Source: Haliea sp041746975 | Lineage (GTDB): Bacteria; Pseudomonadota; Gammaproteobacteria; Pseudomonadales; Halieaceae | Direction: 5' to 3' | DNA: 13,727 bases | Assembly: GCA_041746975.1 (NCBI GenBank) | Contig: JBGTGB010000097.1 | Coordinates: 1-13,727 of the forward strand | Shown here: positions 1-8,014 of the stretch, piece after piece | Position numbering within the stretch: the first letter of the stretch is position 1 | Layout: every line of letters begins with the position of its first letter | Position numbers and translations under genes: made by a program | Notes under the pieces: model-generated | The model's database searches: none | The model's input: only the letters and a program-made list of their open reading frames with translations | What the model was told of the DNA's origin: nothing

Positions 1-1
1 G

Positions 2-439
2 GGGGGGCGATTTGTGGGCTCGGATTTTTACTACGAGGATCTTGCGGATCGTGAAGTGGCGATGGACTCCCATCGTATTCTGGGCCGGGAACCGCTCGGC
101 GGTGTCGAATGCTACGTGCTGGAGAGCACTCCGCTGGACCCTGACAACTCGGTTTATAGCCGGCGCCTCGCCTGGATCCACCCGGATCTCGACCTGCCCC
201 TGCGCATAGACTTCTTCCGGGACCAGAGCGAGGAGCCCGTCAAGAGACTGCAGGCCAGCGAAATCAGGCGAGTACAGGGGTTCTGGACGATTTTCGACAG
301 CACCATGCACGACCTGGGCAGCGGCCACAAAACCCAGATGCTGACGCTGGACATCAAGTACAATGAGGACCTGCCTGACAGCCTGTTCCAGCAGCGCAGT
401 CTGGCCGATGAATCTCTTGAACTCCCGTTTCGCCCCTGA
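2..439 (+). CDS. Outer membrane lipoprotein-sorting protein, LolA-like (C-terminal part)
   Basis: The frame is open from base 2, so the 5' end lies outside the window; only the last ~145 residues are present. The visible part begins with GRFVGSDFYYEDL, a segment I recognise from the LolA-like family of PF17131 ('outer membrane lipoprotein-sorting protein'). It continues with the paired beta-strand pattern (RLAWIHPDLDLPLRIDFF, then VQGFWTIFDSTMHDL) of a half-barrel that binds lipid or lipoprotein in the periplasm. Members are normally encoded beside an MMPL/RND permease and are thought to accept or carry its hydrophobic cargo. An outer-membrane beta-barrel gene follows after 21 bases on the same strand, suggesting one operon. 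The family is assigned from sequence pattern; the cargo is unknown. Confidence 0.8.
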   Translation, partial: GGRFVGSDFYYEDLADREVAMDSHRILGREPLGGVECYVLESTPLDPDNSVYSRRLAWIHPDLDLPLRIDFFRDQSEEPVKRLQASEIRRVQGFWTIFDSTMHDLGSGHKTQMLTLDIKYNEDLPDSLFQQRSLADESLELPFRP

Positions 440-460
440 TCTCAACCGCCGGATGCCGCC

Positions 461-1852
461 ATGAAACCATGCAAAACCCCGATGAACTGGCGACGCAAGG
501 CTATTGCAAAAGGACTGTTGCTGGCCGCTGCATTCACGGCCCCGCCGGTCGCGGCTTCTGAGCAAATCGTAATTATTATCGATGACAGTGAGCCGAAGCC
601 ACGGGAGCCTGCGCACATAACACACAATGATGGCAGGGGCGTAACCGGCGTCACAGGCCTGTCCGTCAGCCTGCGTGAGCTGTGGCTGGAGTATGGCCAG
701 TTTGTCCGCGATGCCTCTGGCACGGATCACCTCGGCCACCTGCGTGGGGAACTGGCTGCCAGCTGGATAACCAGGCCACACTGGGAAGTCCGGGTGGCGG
801 CGCGTGCCTATGGCTATCTGGAAAGTGGTGGCAATGATGTTGATGACCTGGCGCTGGACTACGGGGAATCCTATGTCCGCTACCTGGGCGAGAACTACCG
901 CGTCACCGCGGGAGCGCAGGAAGTTACCTGGGGACGCATTGACGAATTCCCCCCCACAGACCGCCTCAGCACCCAGGATATCAGCCGCTATGTCATTGAC
1001 GAGCTGGAGTACCGCCGCCGACCCTCGGCAGCCGTTCGCTACGAGTATTTCTGGGCGAATAGCAAGCTGGACCTACTGGCGATTCCCCGTTTTCGCGCCG
1101 CCGAGCTACCCGACCGCGGCAGCGTCTGGTTCCCGGTGAACCAGGACACCGGTGAGGTATTCGGCCTGGAATCGACGACGCTGAGCCGGGAACTGGTGCG
1201 CAATGCCCACCTGGACCTGAACGAACCCGACTCGGAAGGCGGTTACGGAGTTCGGTTCAGCAGCACGGGCGCCGGTCTGGATTACGCCGTAACTGTGCAG
1301 AAGGGCCGCAGTTCACTACCCTATTTCGCCTACGACCCCGCCTCTGCTACGGTCAGCACTCGGTACCCCACGAGCTGGTCTGCCGGCGGAGACCTCGCCT
1401 TCGAGGCCTTCGGTGGCGTGGTGCGCCTGGAGTCGCTGTGGACCGCCGATACCCCCGTCACCGGAGTGGACGGCCGCTACACCACGGTGGACAGCCTCAG
1501 CTGGGGTGTAGCTTTGGAACTCTTTCCCGGTGACGGCGACGGCCGGCTGAACCTGCAGCTCATGGGGAGCCGGCTGGACACCGACTTCCCGGTGCTGGAC
1601 CGCGACGAGACCTACGCCCTGAGCGGCTCCTGGGAGTTACCCCTCGCGCGCGAGCGCTGGCGCCTCAGGACACGCTTCTACGCGGGCCTGTACGCCAGCG
1701 ACTGGTATCTGAATCCCGAACTGGCCTATACCGCCATCCCTGCCACCGAACTTTACCTGACGTTGCACCATTTTGACGGCAGCGACGGTACCCCAGGCGG
1801 CTTCCATCAACAGAACAGTTTCGTCGCCGTGGGCCTGCGCCTGACACTCTGA
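461..1852 (+). CDS. Predicted outer-membrane beta-barrel protein (DUF1302-like)
   Basis: 463 residues with a Sec signal peptide: a basic N-terminus (NWRRKAIAK), a hydrophobic core at about 18-27 and probable cleavage after VAA at 32. The mature part alternates polar and hydrophobic residues in short aromatic-rich strands (YVRYLGENYRVTAGAQEVTWG, VRYEYFWANSKLDLLAIPRF, LYLTLHHF) and ends in GLRLTL, as expected for an outer-membrane barrel, although the last residue is Leu rather than Phe or Trp. The block around GAQEVTWGRIDEF (residues ~146-158) recalls DUF1302-type proteins, which are often encoded with an LolA-like protein and an RND permease. It probably forms the outer-membrane part of that export or lipid-handling system with the gene upstream. 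The ribosome site is weak (GGA at 451-453); a second ATG at 482 would also leave a workable signal peptide. Substrate unknown. Confidence 0.7.
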   Translation: MKPCKTPMNWRRKAIAKGLLLAAAFTAPPVAASEQIVIIIDDSEPKPREPAHITHNDGRGVTGVTGLSVSLRELWLEYGQFVRDASGTDHLGHLRGELAASWITRPHWEVRVAARAYGYLESGGNDVDDLALDYGESYVRYLGENYRVTAGAQEVTWGRIDEFPPTDRLSTQDISRYVIDELEYRRRPSAAVRYEYFWANSKLDLLAIPRFRAAELPDRGSVWFPVNQDTGEVFGLESTTLSRELVRNAHLDLNEPDSEGGYGVRFSSTGAGLDYAVTVQKGRSSLPYFAYDPASATVSTRYPTSWSAGGDLAFEAFGGVVRLESLWTADTPVTGVDGRYTTVDSLSWGVALELFPGDGDGRLNLQLMGSRLDTDFPVLDRDETYALSGSWELPLARERWRLRTRFYAGLYASDWYLNPELAYTAIPATELYLTLHHFDGSDGTPGGFHQQNSFVAVGLRLTL

Positions 1853-1877
1853 GCCTGCCTGTCGGAGCAGGGAGCGG

Positions 1878-4655
1878 CTAGCCCCCCTGCTGCAACTCTG
1901 CCAACAATTGTTGCACCGCTGCCTTCTCCGGAAACTCCTTGTCGCCTTCCAGCAGCGACGTCAGCTCGCGCATGGCGGTGCCCCTGTCGCCCTCCGCCAC
2001 GCTGATCTGGGCGCTACTGAAACGAATACCCGGGTGCTCCGGGGCGGCGCTGAGCGCGTCATCAATGCTGCGCCGCGCCCGACGCAAATCGCCATTCTTC
2101 AGGTAAATGACTGCCTGCGTGTCCAGCACATTGGGGGGCACTGGCTCCGGAGAGGCCGCAACCGCGCGCTGGATGTACTCCAGAGCCCTTTTCGGCTCGC
2201 TGTCCCTGAGCTTCCAGGCCAGGTTGTTTAGCGCCACCACGCTTTTCGCGTCCAGCTCCAGAACCTTGCCATAGGCGCGGATGGATTCCTCCTCCAGGCC
2301 GGCAGCAGAGAGGAATTCGGCAAGAGCCCGGTACGCCGGCACATCGGTGGGATGCTCTGCGACCCAGTCACGCAGCAGGGCGATGGCGCCGGTTTCGTCG
2401 TCGGCCGCTCGCCGCTGCACCGCCAGCTCAAGCATCGACCCGGTGCTGGGCGCCCGGGCATACACGGTTTCAATCCTAGCCAGCGCTTGCTGCCGGTCAC
2501 CGCTCAAGTTGGCAACGCTGGCCTGCAGTTTCAGCACATCGGTATTATCCGGCGCCAGCTCCGTGAGCGCTGCCACCTGCTCCTGCAGCTGCTCATGGCG
2601 CCCGGTCAGCTGATACAGCCGCGCCAGCGCCACGCGGGCGGGTAGCAAATCCGGGTTCAGGGCTACCGCGCGCTCCAGCGACTCAATCCCCTTTGGCACG
2701 TTGTTGAGACCCGTCTGGGCGCGAGCGAGCAGAAAATGAGCTTTCGCTTCACCCGGTTGCTGGCGCACCAGACGCTCCAGGATGGGCAGCGCGGCGGCAT
2801 AGTCCTGCTGATTGAGCTCCGCCTCCGCGAGGAGGGCCATCACCGGCGGCAGGTTCCGCTGCAGCTGCGGCAGTTCCTCAAGCACCTTAACCACCTCCTC
2901 GTTCTGGCGCTTGACCATATGATAACGCCCCAGCACCAGCCTGGGCTGCAGCGCGGCCGGGTGGGCCGCCATGGCGCGCTGCAGGGTCTCGACCATGGCC
3001 TGCTCCCGGTTCTCCAGCGCCTCCAGCGCTGCGAGGCTGACCAGAGTCTGCAGGTGTTGCGCGTCCCGCTCCAATACACCGTCGTAAAAGGTCCTGGTGG
3101 CAGCGAAGTCCCCTGCCTGCAGCGCCATATTGGCCAGGGCCAGGCTGGCCTCCGGGTCACCCGGCTCAATCTTCAGGGCAGCGAGGAACTGGATGCGCGC
3201 CTGTTCGATATTGCCCGCAGCCAGAAAGACCCGGCCTTTCAGCTTCAGGGGGCCCGCATTATCAGGGTAACTGGCGGCATATTCCTCAGCCTGGGCCAGC
3301 GCGGCATCGACATTGCCCTGTTGCAAGTGGCCGGTCACCAGTGCCTGCTCGGCCCGCTCGTAGCGGGGCTCCAGCCGCAGTGCGGCCTGGAGATTCTCCA
3401 TTCCCAGCTCCTGTTGCCCGGTCGCCAGCAAACCGGCGCCCAGGCGGGTCAGGGCCTCGGCTGACTCCGGCTCCAGTTCCGCCACCCGTTGCAGCAGGGC
3501 AGTACCGCGCTCAGTTTCGCCGGTCGCAATCAGGCTGTTGGCCAGCAGGTTGAGCGCATACACATCCGCAGGGTCATTGGCGATAACCGGCTGTAGCAAT
3601 GCGGGCGCCCGGGCATGATTCCCCAGCTGGTACTCGATGGTGGCAGCCAGCTTGCGCGCCTGCGCATTGCTGGGAGCGATGGTGAGAAAGCGGTTCACGT
3701 TACTCAGTGCAGTCGCCAGGTTGCCCTCCTCGCGGTGTATGGCCGCCAGATAGTAGAGGGCAAGCGGGTACCGCTCGGGGGCGAGGGCGGCCTTATCGAA
3801 TGACTGCCTGGCCAGATCCAGCTCATTGCGACCCAGCAGCAGCATCCCTTCCAGGAAGTCCATCCCGGGGTGCGACGACAGCAACCGCTTCATCGCCTTG
3901 AGATCTTCCTCGGCGGCGTCGAATTCCCGCGCACTCACCCGCACCATACCGCGCTTATAGTGCTCGGCAAACGGGCTGTGGCTTGCAGCGATAGCCTTGC
4001 TATAGTCCTCTTCCGCCTCCGCAAGGTCGCCAAGCTGGATCGCGACATCGCCGCGCAGACTCCAGGCTGGCGCGTATTCCGCGTCTTTGTCCAAGGCCTG
4101 GCCCAGCAGGTAGCGGGCTTCCTCTCCGGTGTTGTCCCGGGTCAGGGAGATCTGAGCGCCAGCAACCAGGGCATAGGGCGAGACGGGAGGGGAGTCCAGC
4201 ACTTCGTCGATCGCGGGAATTACTGCCTCGGTCTCACCCTGCCGAAGTAGGGACAGGGCCTGCGCAGCCCGCACAGTCGAGCGCGCCTCCGGGTCCAGGC
4301 CCTCCACCTGCAGCTGGCCCAGTACTGCATGCCGTTCCAACGCGAGCAACACCTGGGCATAGCTTGGATACACCTCCGCGGCGGGACTGCCCAGCTCCAG
4401 TGCCTGGCCCAGTTCTTTCTCGGCACTGGCGAGGTCGCCGATGGTAAAGCTGACCTCGCCCAGCAGCAGACGCGCCTGGCGGTTGTCGGGGTCCTTCTGC
4501 AGGGCATTCTTTAATTCGATAATTGCGGGGCGGAAGTCTTCCTGGGTCAGATACGCTTCCGCTTCGGTCACGTGCTCCTCGCTGGTACGGGTGTCCCCAC
4601 AGCCAACAGCAAGCAGCGCCAGGCATGACAGCAGAATCAGGGTAACGCGGCTCAT
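1878..4655 (-). CDS. prsT: PEP-CTERM/exosortase system TPR-repeat lipoprotein PrsT
   Basis: 925 residues. A lipoprotein signal (hydrophobic stretch 5-17, lipobox AVGC with Cys19) is followed by tetratricopeptide repeats almost to the end, recognisable from repeated A-x(2-3)-AL..AL.L.P.. units such as AIIELKNALQKDPDN, ALKIEPGDPEA and VLELDAKS. Length, lipobox and repeat arrangement match the PrsT family (PEP_TPR_lipo) found in species with exosortase A and exopolysaccharide clusters. It should be anchored in the periplasm or outer membrane as a scaffold for polysaccharide export or protein sorting; its exact role is not established. The ribosome site AAGGAAG (4661-4667, minus strand) sits 5 bases before the ATG. 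The stop lies 25 bases from the convergent barrel gene. No frameshift was seen. Usually prsT is near xrtA and EPS genes; here only tagged proteins and acyltransferases are nearby. Confidence 0.9.
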   Translation of the reverse strand: MSRVTLILLSCLALLAVGCGDTRTSEEHVTEAEAYLTQEDFRPAIIELKNALQKDPDNRQARLLLGEVSFTIGDLASAEKELGQALELGSPAAEVYPSYAQVLLALERHAVLGQLQVEGLDPEARSTVRAAQALSLLRQGETEAVIPAIDEVLDSPPVSPYALVAGAQISLTRDNTGEEARYLLGQALDKDAEYAPAWSLRGDVAIQLGDLAEAEEDYSKAIAASHSPFAEHYKRGMVRVSAREFDAAEEDLKAMKRLLSSHPGMDFLEGMLLLGRNELDLARQSFDKAALAPERYPLALYYLAAIHREEGNLATALSNVNRFLTIAPSNAQARKLAATIEYQLGNHARAPALLQPVIANDPADVYALNLLANSLIATGETERGTALLQRVAELEPESAEALTRLGAGLLATGQQELGMENLQAALRLEPRYERAEQALVTGHLQQGNVDAALAQAEEYAASYPDNAGPLKLKGRVFLAAGNIEQARIQFLAALKIEPGDPEASLALANMALQAGDFAATRTFYDGVLERDAQHLQTLVSLAALEALENREQAMVETLQRAMAAHPAALQPRLVLGRYHMVKRQNEEVVKVLEELPQLQRNLPPVMALLAEAELNQQDYAAALPILERLVRQQPGEAKAHFLLARAQTGLNNVPKGIESLERAVALNPDLLPARVALARLYQLTGRHEQLQEQVAALTELAPDNTDVLKLQASVANLSGDRQQALARIETVYARAPSTGSMLELAVQRRAADDETGAIALLRDWVAEHPTDVPAYRALAEFLSAAGLEEESIRAYGKVLELDAKSVVALNNLAWKLRDSEPKRALEYIQRAVAASPEPVPPNVLDTQAVIYLKNGDLRRARRSIDDALSAAPEHPGIRFSSAQISVAEGDRGTAMRELTSLLEGDKEFPEKAAVQQLLAELQQGG

Positions 4656-4689
4656 AACAGCTTCCTTATCATAGGCATGTGTTTACGAT

Positions 4690-4719
4690 AGCATAAAGGC
4701 AGTGCGCCACCACTGGCAA
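4690..4719 (-). promoter_or_regulatory. Possible sigma-70 promoter of prsT
   Basis: On the minus strand a TTGCCA (-35-like, 4714-4719) and a TATGCT (-10-like, 4690-4695) are separated by 18 bases, about 35 bases before the prsT start codon. The -35 matches the consensus at 4 of 6 positions (TTG and final A), the -10 at 4 of 6, and the spacing is one base longer than ideal. No -24/-12 promoter was found here, unlike the two tagged-protein genes. Confidence 0.3.
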
Positions 4720-4819
4720 AACAGTAATCACTGGACAAGCACCCCGATTGCCAGAAGAATTGTGCGCCAGTTCCCATTTCGGTGACATTGCGACAACCAC
4801 AGCGGAGCTTGCGGCGACG

Positions 4820-7114
4820 ATGGTTACAGACTCGAAACCACGCACAGCCACTCCCGGTCCCGCGGGGAGCGAGAGCAGGGGGCTGTACCTCGCAATTGCC
4901 TGCCTCCTGATACTGATCCTGGCGCCGATCGCCCCCCTTCTCCAGCTCACCATCAACAACGTCCCCAAGGTGTACCTGCCCGCGGATGCGCCGGCGGTGA
5001 TCATCGATGAGCAGGTTCGGGAGTTTTTCCCCAATGACCAGGGCATGGCGTTCCTCTTCGAAGGTGGCGATCTCTACTCGGACCGGTTTCTGCTGGCGCT
5101 GGACGCACTCACCCGCGAGCTGCAATCCCACCCTCAGATCGAAAAAGTGTTGAGCATTACCAGCCAGGATCACATCATCGGCACCGAGGATGGCTTCCTG
5201 GTCGAGCCCCTGCTGGACGTGGACGAGCTGGAACACTGGTCCGAGGACTATCGCCGGCAGAGAATTCTCTCCGACCGCTTCGCCCACCGTGCTCTGGTGG
5301 CGCCGGACGGCAGTGCGTTGGCCATTGTGGTCATCCCGGTGACTTTGGATGACAGCTTTGCCCGCATGGACCTCCACCAGGATATCCTGGCACAGCTGCA
5401 CAGCCACCAGCTGGAGGGACACCTGGTTGCCGAAGCCGGCCTGATCTCCACGGATGTGGAGCAGACCCGGGAGTTCCTGCGGCAGATGATGCTGTTTATC
5501 CCCCTGATAGTGGCGATCGGCCTGCTGCTGGTCTGGCTGTTGTTTCACCGGCTGCTGGCCTTGCTGTTGAGCCTGGCGGCCATCGTCGCCACGGTCGGCT
5601 CCACCGTGGCCCTGTTTACCCTGTTCAGCCTGCCCTTCAACCTGATATCCAGTATCCTGCCGCCACTACTCTGCGCCCTGACTATTGCGGCCCTGGTCCA
5701 CCTGTTCAACGCGCTTAAAATCGCGGCCCGCCGTGGCGTCGACGGCCCCGACCGGGTCGCAACCGCGCTGCGCCACGTCCGCCGCCCGGGACTCTACAAT
5801 GCCCTCACCACCATGGCCGGGTTTGCCGCCCTCGGCCTCAGTGAAATACCCCCCATCCGCAATCTCGGGCTGGTCACCGCTGCCGGGGTTGGCCTGGTGT
5901 ACGTTGTGGTATATCACCTGCTGCCACCCATCATCGCCAGCTTTGATCGGGGTCACTGGGGCAGCGGTCGAGCCCGGCGCAATCTGCTGGACACCGCGGT
6001 CAGGATCCTGTTCCACACCGGCACCCGCCACCCCGTGGCAACCCTGCTGACCACGCTGGTGCTGCTCGGGGCGGGAGCCCCCTTCCTGAGCCGGATTGTC
6101 GTCGAGACCAATCTGCTGGAGTTCTTTTCTCCCGAACATGAAATCCGCGTGGCCACCGAGCACCTGGAGCGCAAACTGGCCGGCACCGGCTCAATGGATG
6201 TGCTGCTTACCGCATCCGAGCCACAGGGCTTGATCAGCCCGCAGAACCTGCGCGCCATCCGCCAGTTCCAGACCTGGGCCGAGTCCCAGGACGAAGTCGA
6301 CAAGACCACGTCCCTGGCGGACTTCGTCGAGGAGATGCACTGGGGCTTCAACGGTGGCGACGACCGCTTCCGCACCATCCCGGAGAACGCAGACCTCATC
6401 ACCCAATATCTCTTTGTGTATGACGGTACAGATCTCTACGACTTCGTGGATGAGCGATTCTCCATCAGCCGCGTGCACCTGAACCTGAACATCCACGGCG
6501 CCAGGGATATCCAGCAGTTTTTGCAGCGCGTACGGACCTACCTGGAGGCACAGCCGATGGATGCGGTAAGCTGGGAAATTGCCGGCATGAGCCGTCTGTT
6601 CTCCGATCAGGTGGACCTGCTGATCAGCGGCCAACTGAGCAGCATACTCGGCGCGCTGGTGATCATCTTCCTGTTGATGCTGCTGCAGTGGCGGTCCCTG
6701 AAGGATGCCCTGGTCTGCATGCTGCCGAACCTGGCACCGGTTCTGCTCATCTTTATTGTCATGGGCGCCTTCAACATCTGGCTGGACGTGGCTACGGCCA
6801 TGATCGCCAGCGTCGCGGTGGGCATCGCAATTGACGACACCATCCACATTTTCCACGGTTTCATCCACCGCCTGCGCCAGGGCGCCAGGCCTGTCGCCGC
6901 CATTGCCCGAACCTGCCAGCATGCGGGGCGGGCGGTCATGACCACGACCATTATTCTCTGCGCCCAGTTTCTGGTCCTGCTGACCTCTGATTTCGTGCCC
7001 ATCATGCATTTTGGCCTGCTCGCAAGCATCGGCCTGCTGGCGGCCCTGGTGTTTGACCTGCTGTTGCTGCCGGCTATCCTGATCCTCATTTATCGGCGCC
7101 GGGAGGCCCCATGA
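4820..7114 (+). CDS. MMPL/RND-superfamily exporter permease
   Basis: 764 residues from the ATG at 4820. It has the duplicated RND/MMPL layout: TM1 (about 22-42), a large periplasmic loop starting NNVPKVYLPADAP, a block of TM helices at about 225-385 with a loop carrying RRPGLYNALTTMAGFAALG, then TM7, a second periplasmic loop and the last helices from about 620 to the end. The second-half helix carries VGIAIDDTIHIFHGF with Asp672-Asp673, the expected proton-relay position; the matching place in the first half reads LTIAALVHLF with Ala290-Ala291. RND pumps of this type move hydrophobic molecules out of the inner membrane using the proton gradient. I chose ATG 4820 because GGAG precedes it (4804-4807) and the N-terminus is then short before TM1; a TTG at 4748 would add 24 residues but has no clear ribosome site. 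The next gene overlaps by ATGA. Substrate unknown. Confidence 0.85.
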   Translation: MVTDSKPRTATPGPAGSESRGLYLAIACLLILILAPIAPLLQLTINNVPKVYLPADAPAVIIDEQVREFFPNDQGMAFLFEGGDLYSDRFLLALDALTRELQSHPQIEKVLSITSQDHIIGTEDGFLVEPLLDVDELEHWSEDYRRQRILSDRFAHRALVAPDGSALAIVVIPVTLDDSFARMDLHQDILAQLHSHQLEGHLVAEAGLISTDVEQTREFLRQMMLFIPLIVAIGLLLVWLLFHRLLALLLSLAAIVATVGSTVALFTLFSLPFNLISSILPPLLCALTIAALVHLFNALKIAARRGVDGPDRVATALRHVRRPGLYNALTTMAGFAALGLSEIPPIRNLGLVTAAGVGLVYVVVYHLLPPIIASFDRGHWGSGRARRNLLDTAVRILFHTGTRHPVATLLTTLVLLGAGAPFLSRIVVETNLLEFFSPEHEIRVATEHLERKLAGTGSMDVLLTASEPQGLISPQNLRAIRQFQTWAESQDEVDKTTSLADFVEEMHWGFNGGDDRFRTIPENADLITQYLFVYDGTDLYDFVDERFSISRVHLNLNIHGARDIQQFLQRVRTYLEAQPMDAVSWEIAGMSRLFSDQVDLLISGQLSSILGALVIIFLLMLLQWRSLKDALVCMLPNLAPVLLIFIVMGAFNIWLDVATAMIASVAVGIAIDDTIHIFHGFIHRLRQGARPVAAIARTCQHAGRAVMTTTIILCAQFLVLLTSDFVPIMHFGLLASIGLLAALVFDLLLLPAILILIYRRREAP

Positions 7115-7986
7115 CCACAGACAGACAGTTTGACTACGCGGAGGCGTTCAGCCGCAACGCCGGCTGGGTAACTGCGGCGGAACAGGCGAGCCTGCGCGGG
7201 AAGCGCATCGCCATCGCCGGCATGGGCGGCGTGGGCGGTATCCACCTGCTAACCTTGGCGCGCCTGGGGGTAGGCGCCTTCAGCATAGCCGACTTCGATA
7301 CCTTCGATATCGCCAACTTCAATCGCCAGGCCGGCGCCATGATGAGCACCGTGGGCAAGGCCAAAACCACGGTCATGGCGGATATGGCGCGGGACATCAA
7401 CCCCGAGCTGGACATCCGCGCCTTCGACGACGGGGTAACGGCGGCCAACGTGGGCGCCTTTCTGGAGGGAGTGGACCTGTATGTCGACGGGCTGGACTTT
7501 TTCGCCTTCGACGCCCGAGACCTGGTATTTTCCGCCCTGGCGAAGCGGGGCATCCCCGCAGTTATTGTCGCCCCGGTCGGCATGGGCGCCTCCCTGCTCA
7601 ACTTCATGCCGGGGGGGATGAGCTTCGCCGACTATTTTTGCTGGGAGGGCTGTACAGCCGAGGACAAGGCCCTGCGCTTCCTGATCGGCCTGTCCCCCGC
7701 CCTCCTGCAGCGCACCTACCTGGTGGACGCCAGCGCTACAGACATGCAGGCGGAGCGGGTGCCCTCAACCCCGGTTGGCTCCGAGTTGGCTGCCGGGGTA
7801 GCTACCACCGAGTCCCTGAAGATTCTGCTAGGGCGTGGCCAGGTAACCGCTGCTCCCCGAGGGGTGCATTTCGATGCCTACCGCAACAGGCTGGTGCGCA
7901 CCTGGCGCCCGGGGGGTAACCGCAACCCGATCCAGCGCCTGGCACTGGCCTTCGCCCGCCGCACGCTGGAGAAGGGGCGGCGTTAA
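7111..7986 (+). CDS. ThiF/MoeB/E1-like family adenylyltransferase
   Basis: 291 residues. The N-terminal Rossmann nucleotide-binding loop is GMGGVGG (37-43). It is followed by the E1 signatures DFD (61-63), NFNRQ with Arg72 and Gln73, GKAK (82-85), NP (97-98) and DGLD (126-129, the acidic Mg/ATP site), then GIPAV at 147-151. E1-like proteins use ATP to adenylate a carboxyl group, usually the C-terminus of a ubiquitin-like carrier or a small peptide. The two zinc CxxC pairs of MoeB/ThiF are absent; only CWEGC (Cys177, Cys181) lies near the crossover region, and no second pair follows. No ubiquitin-like partner is encoded in the window. The ATG overlaps the permease stop (ATGA, 7111-7114), with GGGAGG at 7101-7106 as ribosome site, so the two are probably translationally coupled. 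Family confident, substrate unknown. Confidence 0.85.
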   Translation: MTTDRQFDYAEAFSRNAGWVTAAEQASLRGKRIAIAGMGGVGGIHLLTLARLGVGAFSIADFDTFDIANFNRQAGAMMSTVGKAKTTVMADMARDINPELDIRAFDDGVTAANVGAFLEGVDLYVDGLDFFAFDARDLVFSALAKRGIPAVIVAPVGMGASLLNFMPGGMSFADYFCWEGCTAEDKALRFLIGLSPALLQRTYLVDASATDMQAERVPSTPVGSELAAGVATTESLKILLGRGQVTAAPRGVHFDAYRNRLVRTWRPGGNRNPIQRLALAFARRTLEKGRR

Positions 7987-8014
7987 GTCGGCTCGCCTCA
8001 AAGCGGAGCCCGCG

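Noticed and set aside
1867..1890. Hairpin GCAGGG/CCCTGC between the barrel gene and prsT
   Set aside because: Six-base stem with a 12-base loop, no T run, and it overlaps the end of prsT; too weak to call a terminator.
2736..3464. 242-residue open frame antisense to prsT
   Set aside because: Leu/Gln/Arg-rich shadow of the repeated TPR coding sequence; no recognisable domain.
4748..4819. TTG start adding 24 residues to the RND permease
   Set aside because: No ribosome site before the TTG; the added stretch is not membrane-like, and ATG 4820 gives the usual short cytoplasmic lead before TM1. Not fully excluded.
4652..5548. 298-residue open frame antisense to the RND permease
   Set aside because: Rich in Gln, His and Arg with no domain pattern; a shadow frame of a GC-rich gene.
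6191..7009. 272-residue open frame antisense to the RND permease
   Set aside because: Low-complexity His/Gln/Asp-rich translation without start signals or motifs; the sense strand encodes conserved RND helices.
7990..8010. Hairpin GGCTC/GAGCC between the ThiF-like and methyltransferase genes
   Set aside because: Short bulged stem with no T run on either strand; the position is suggestive but the structure is not convincing.
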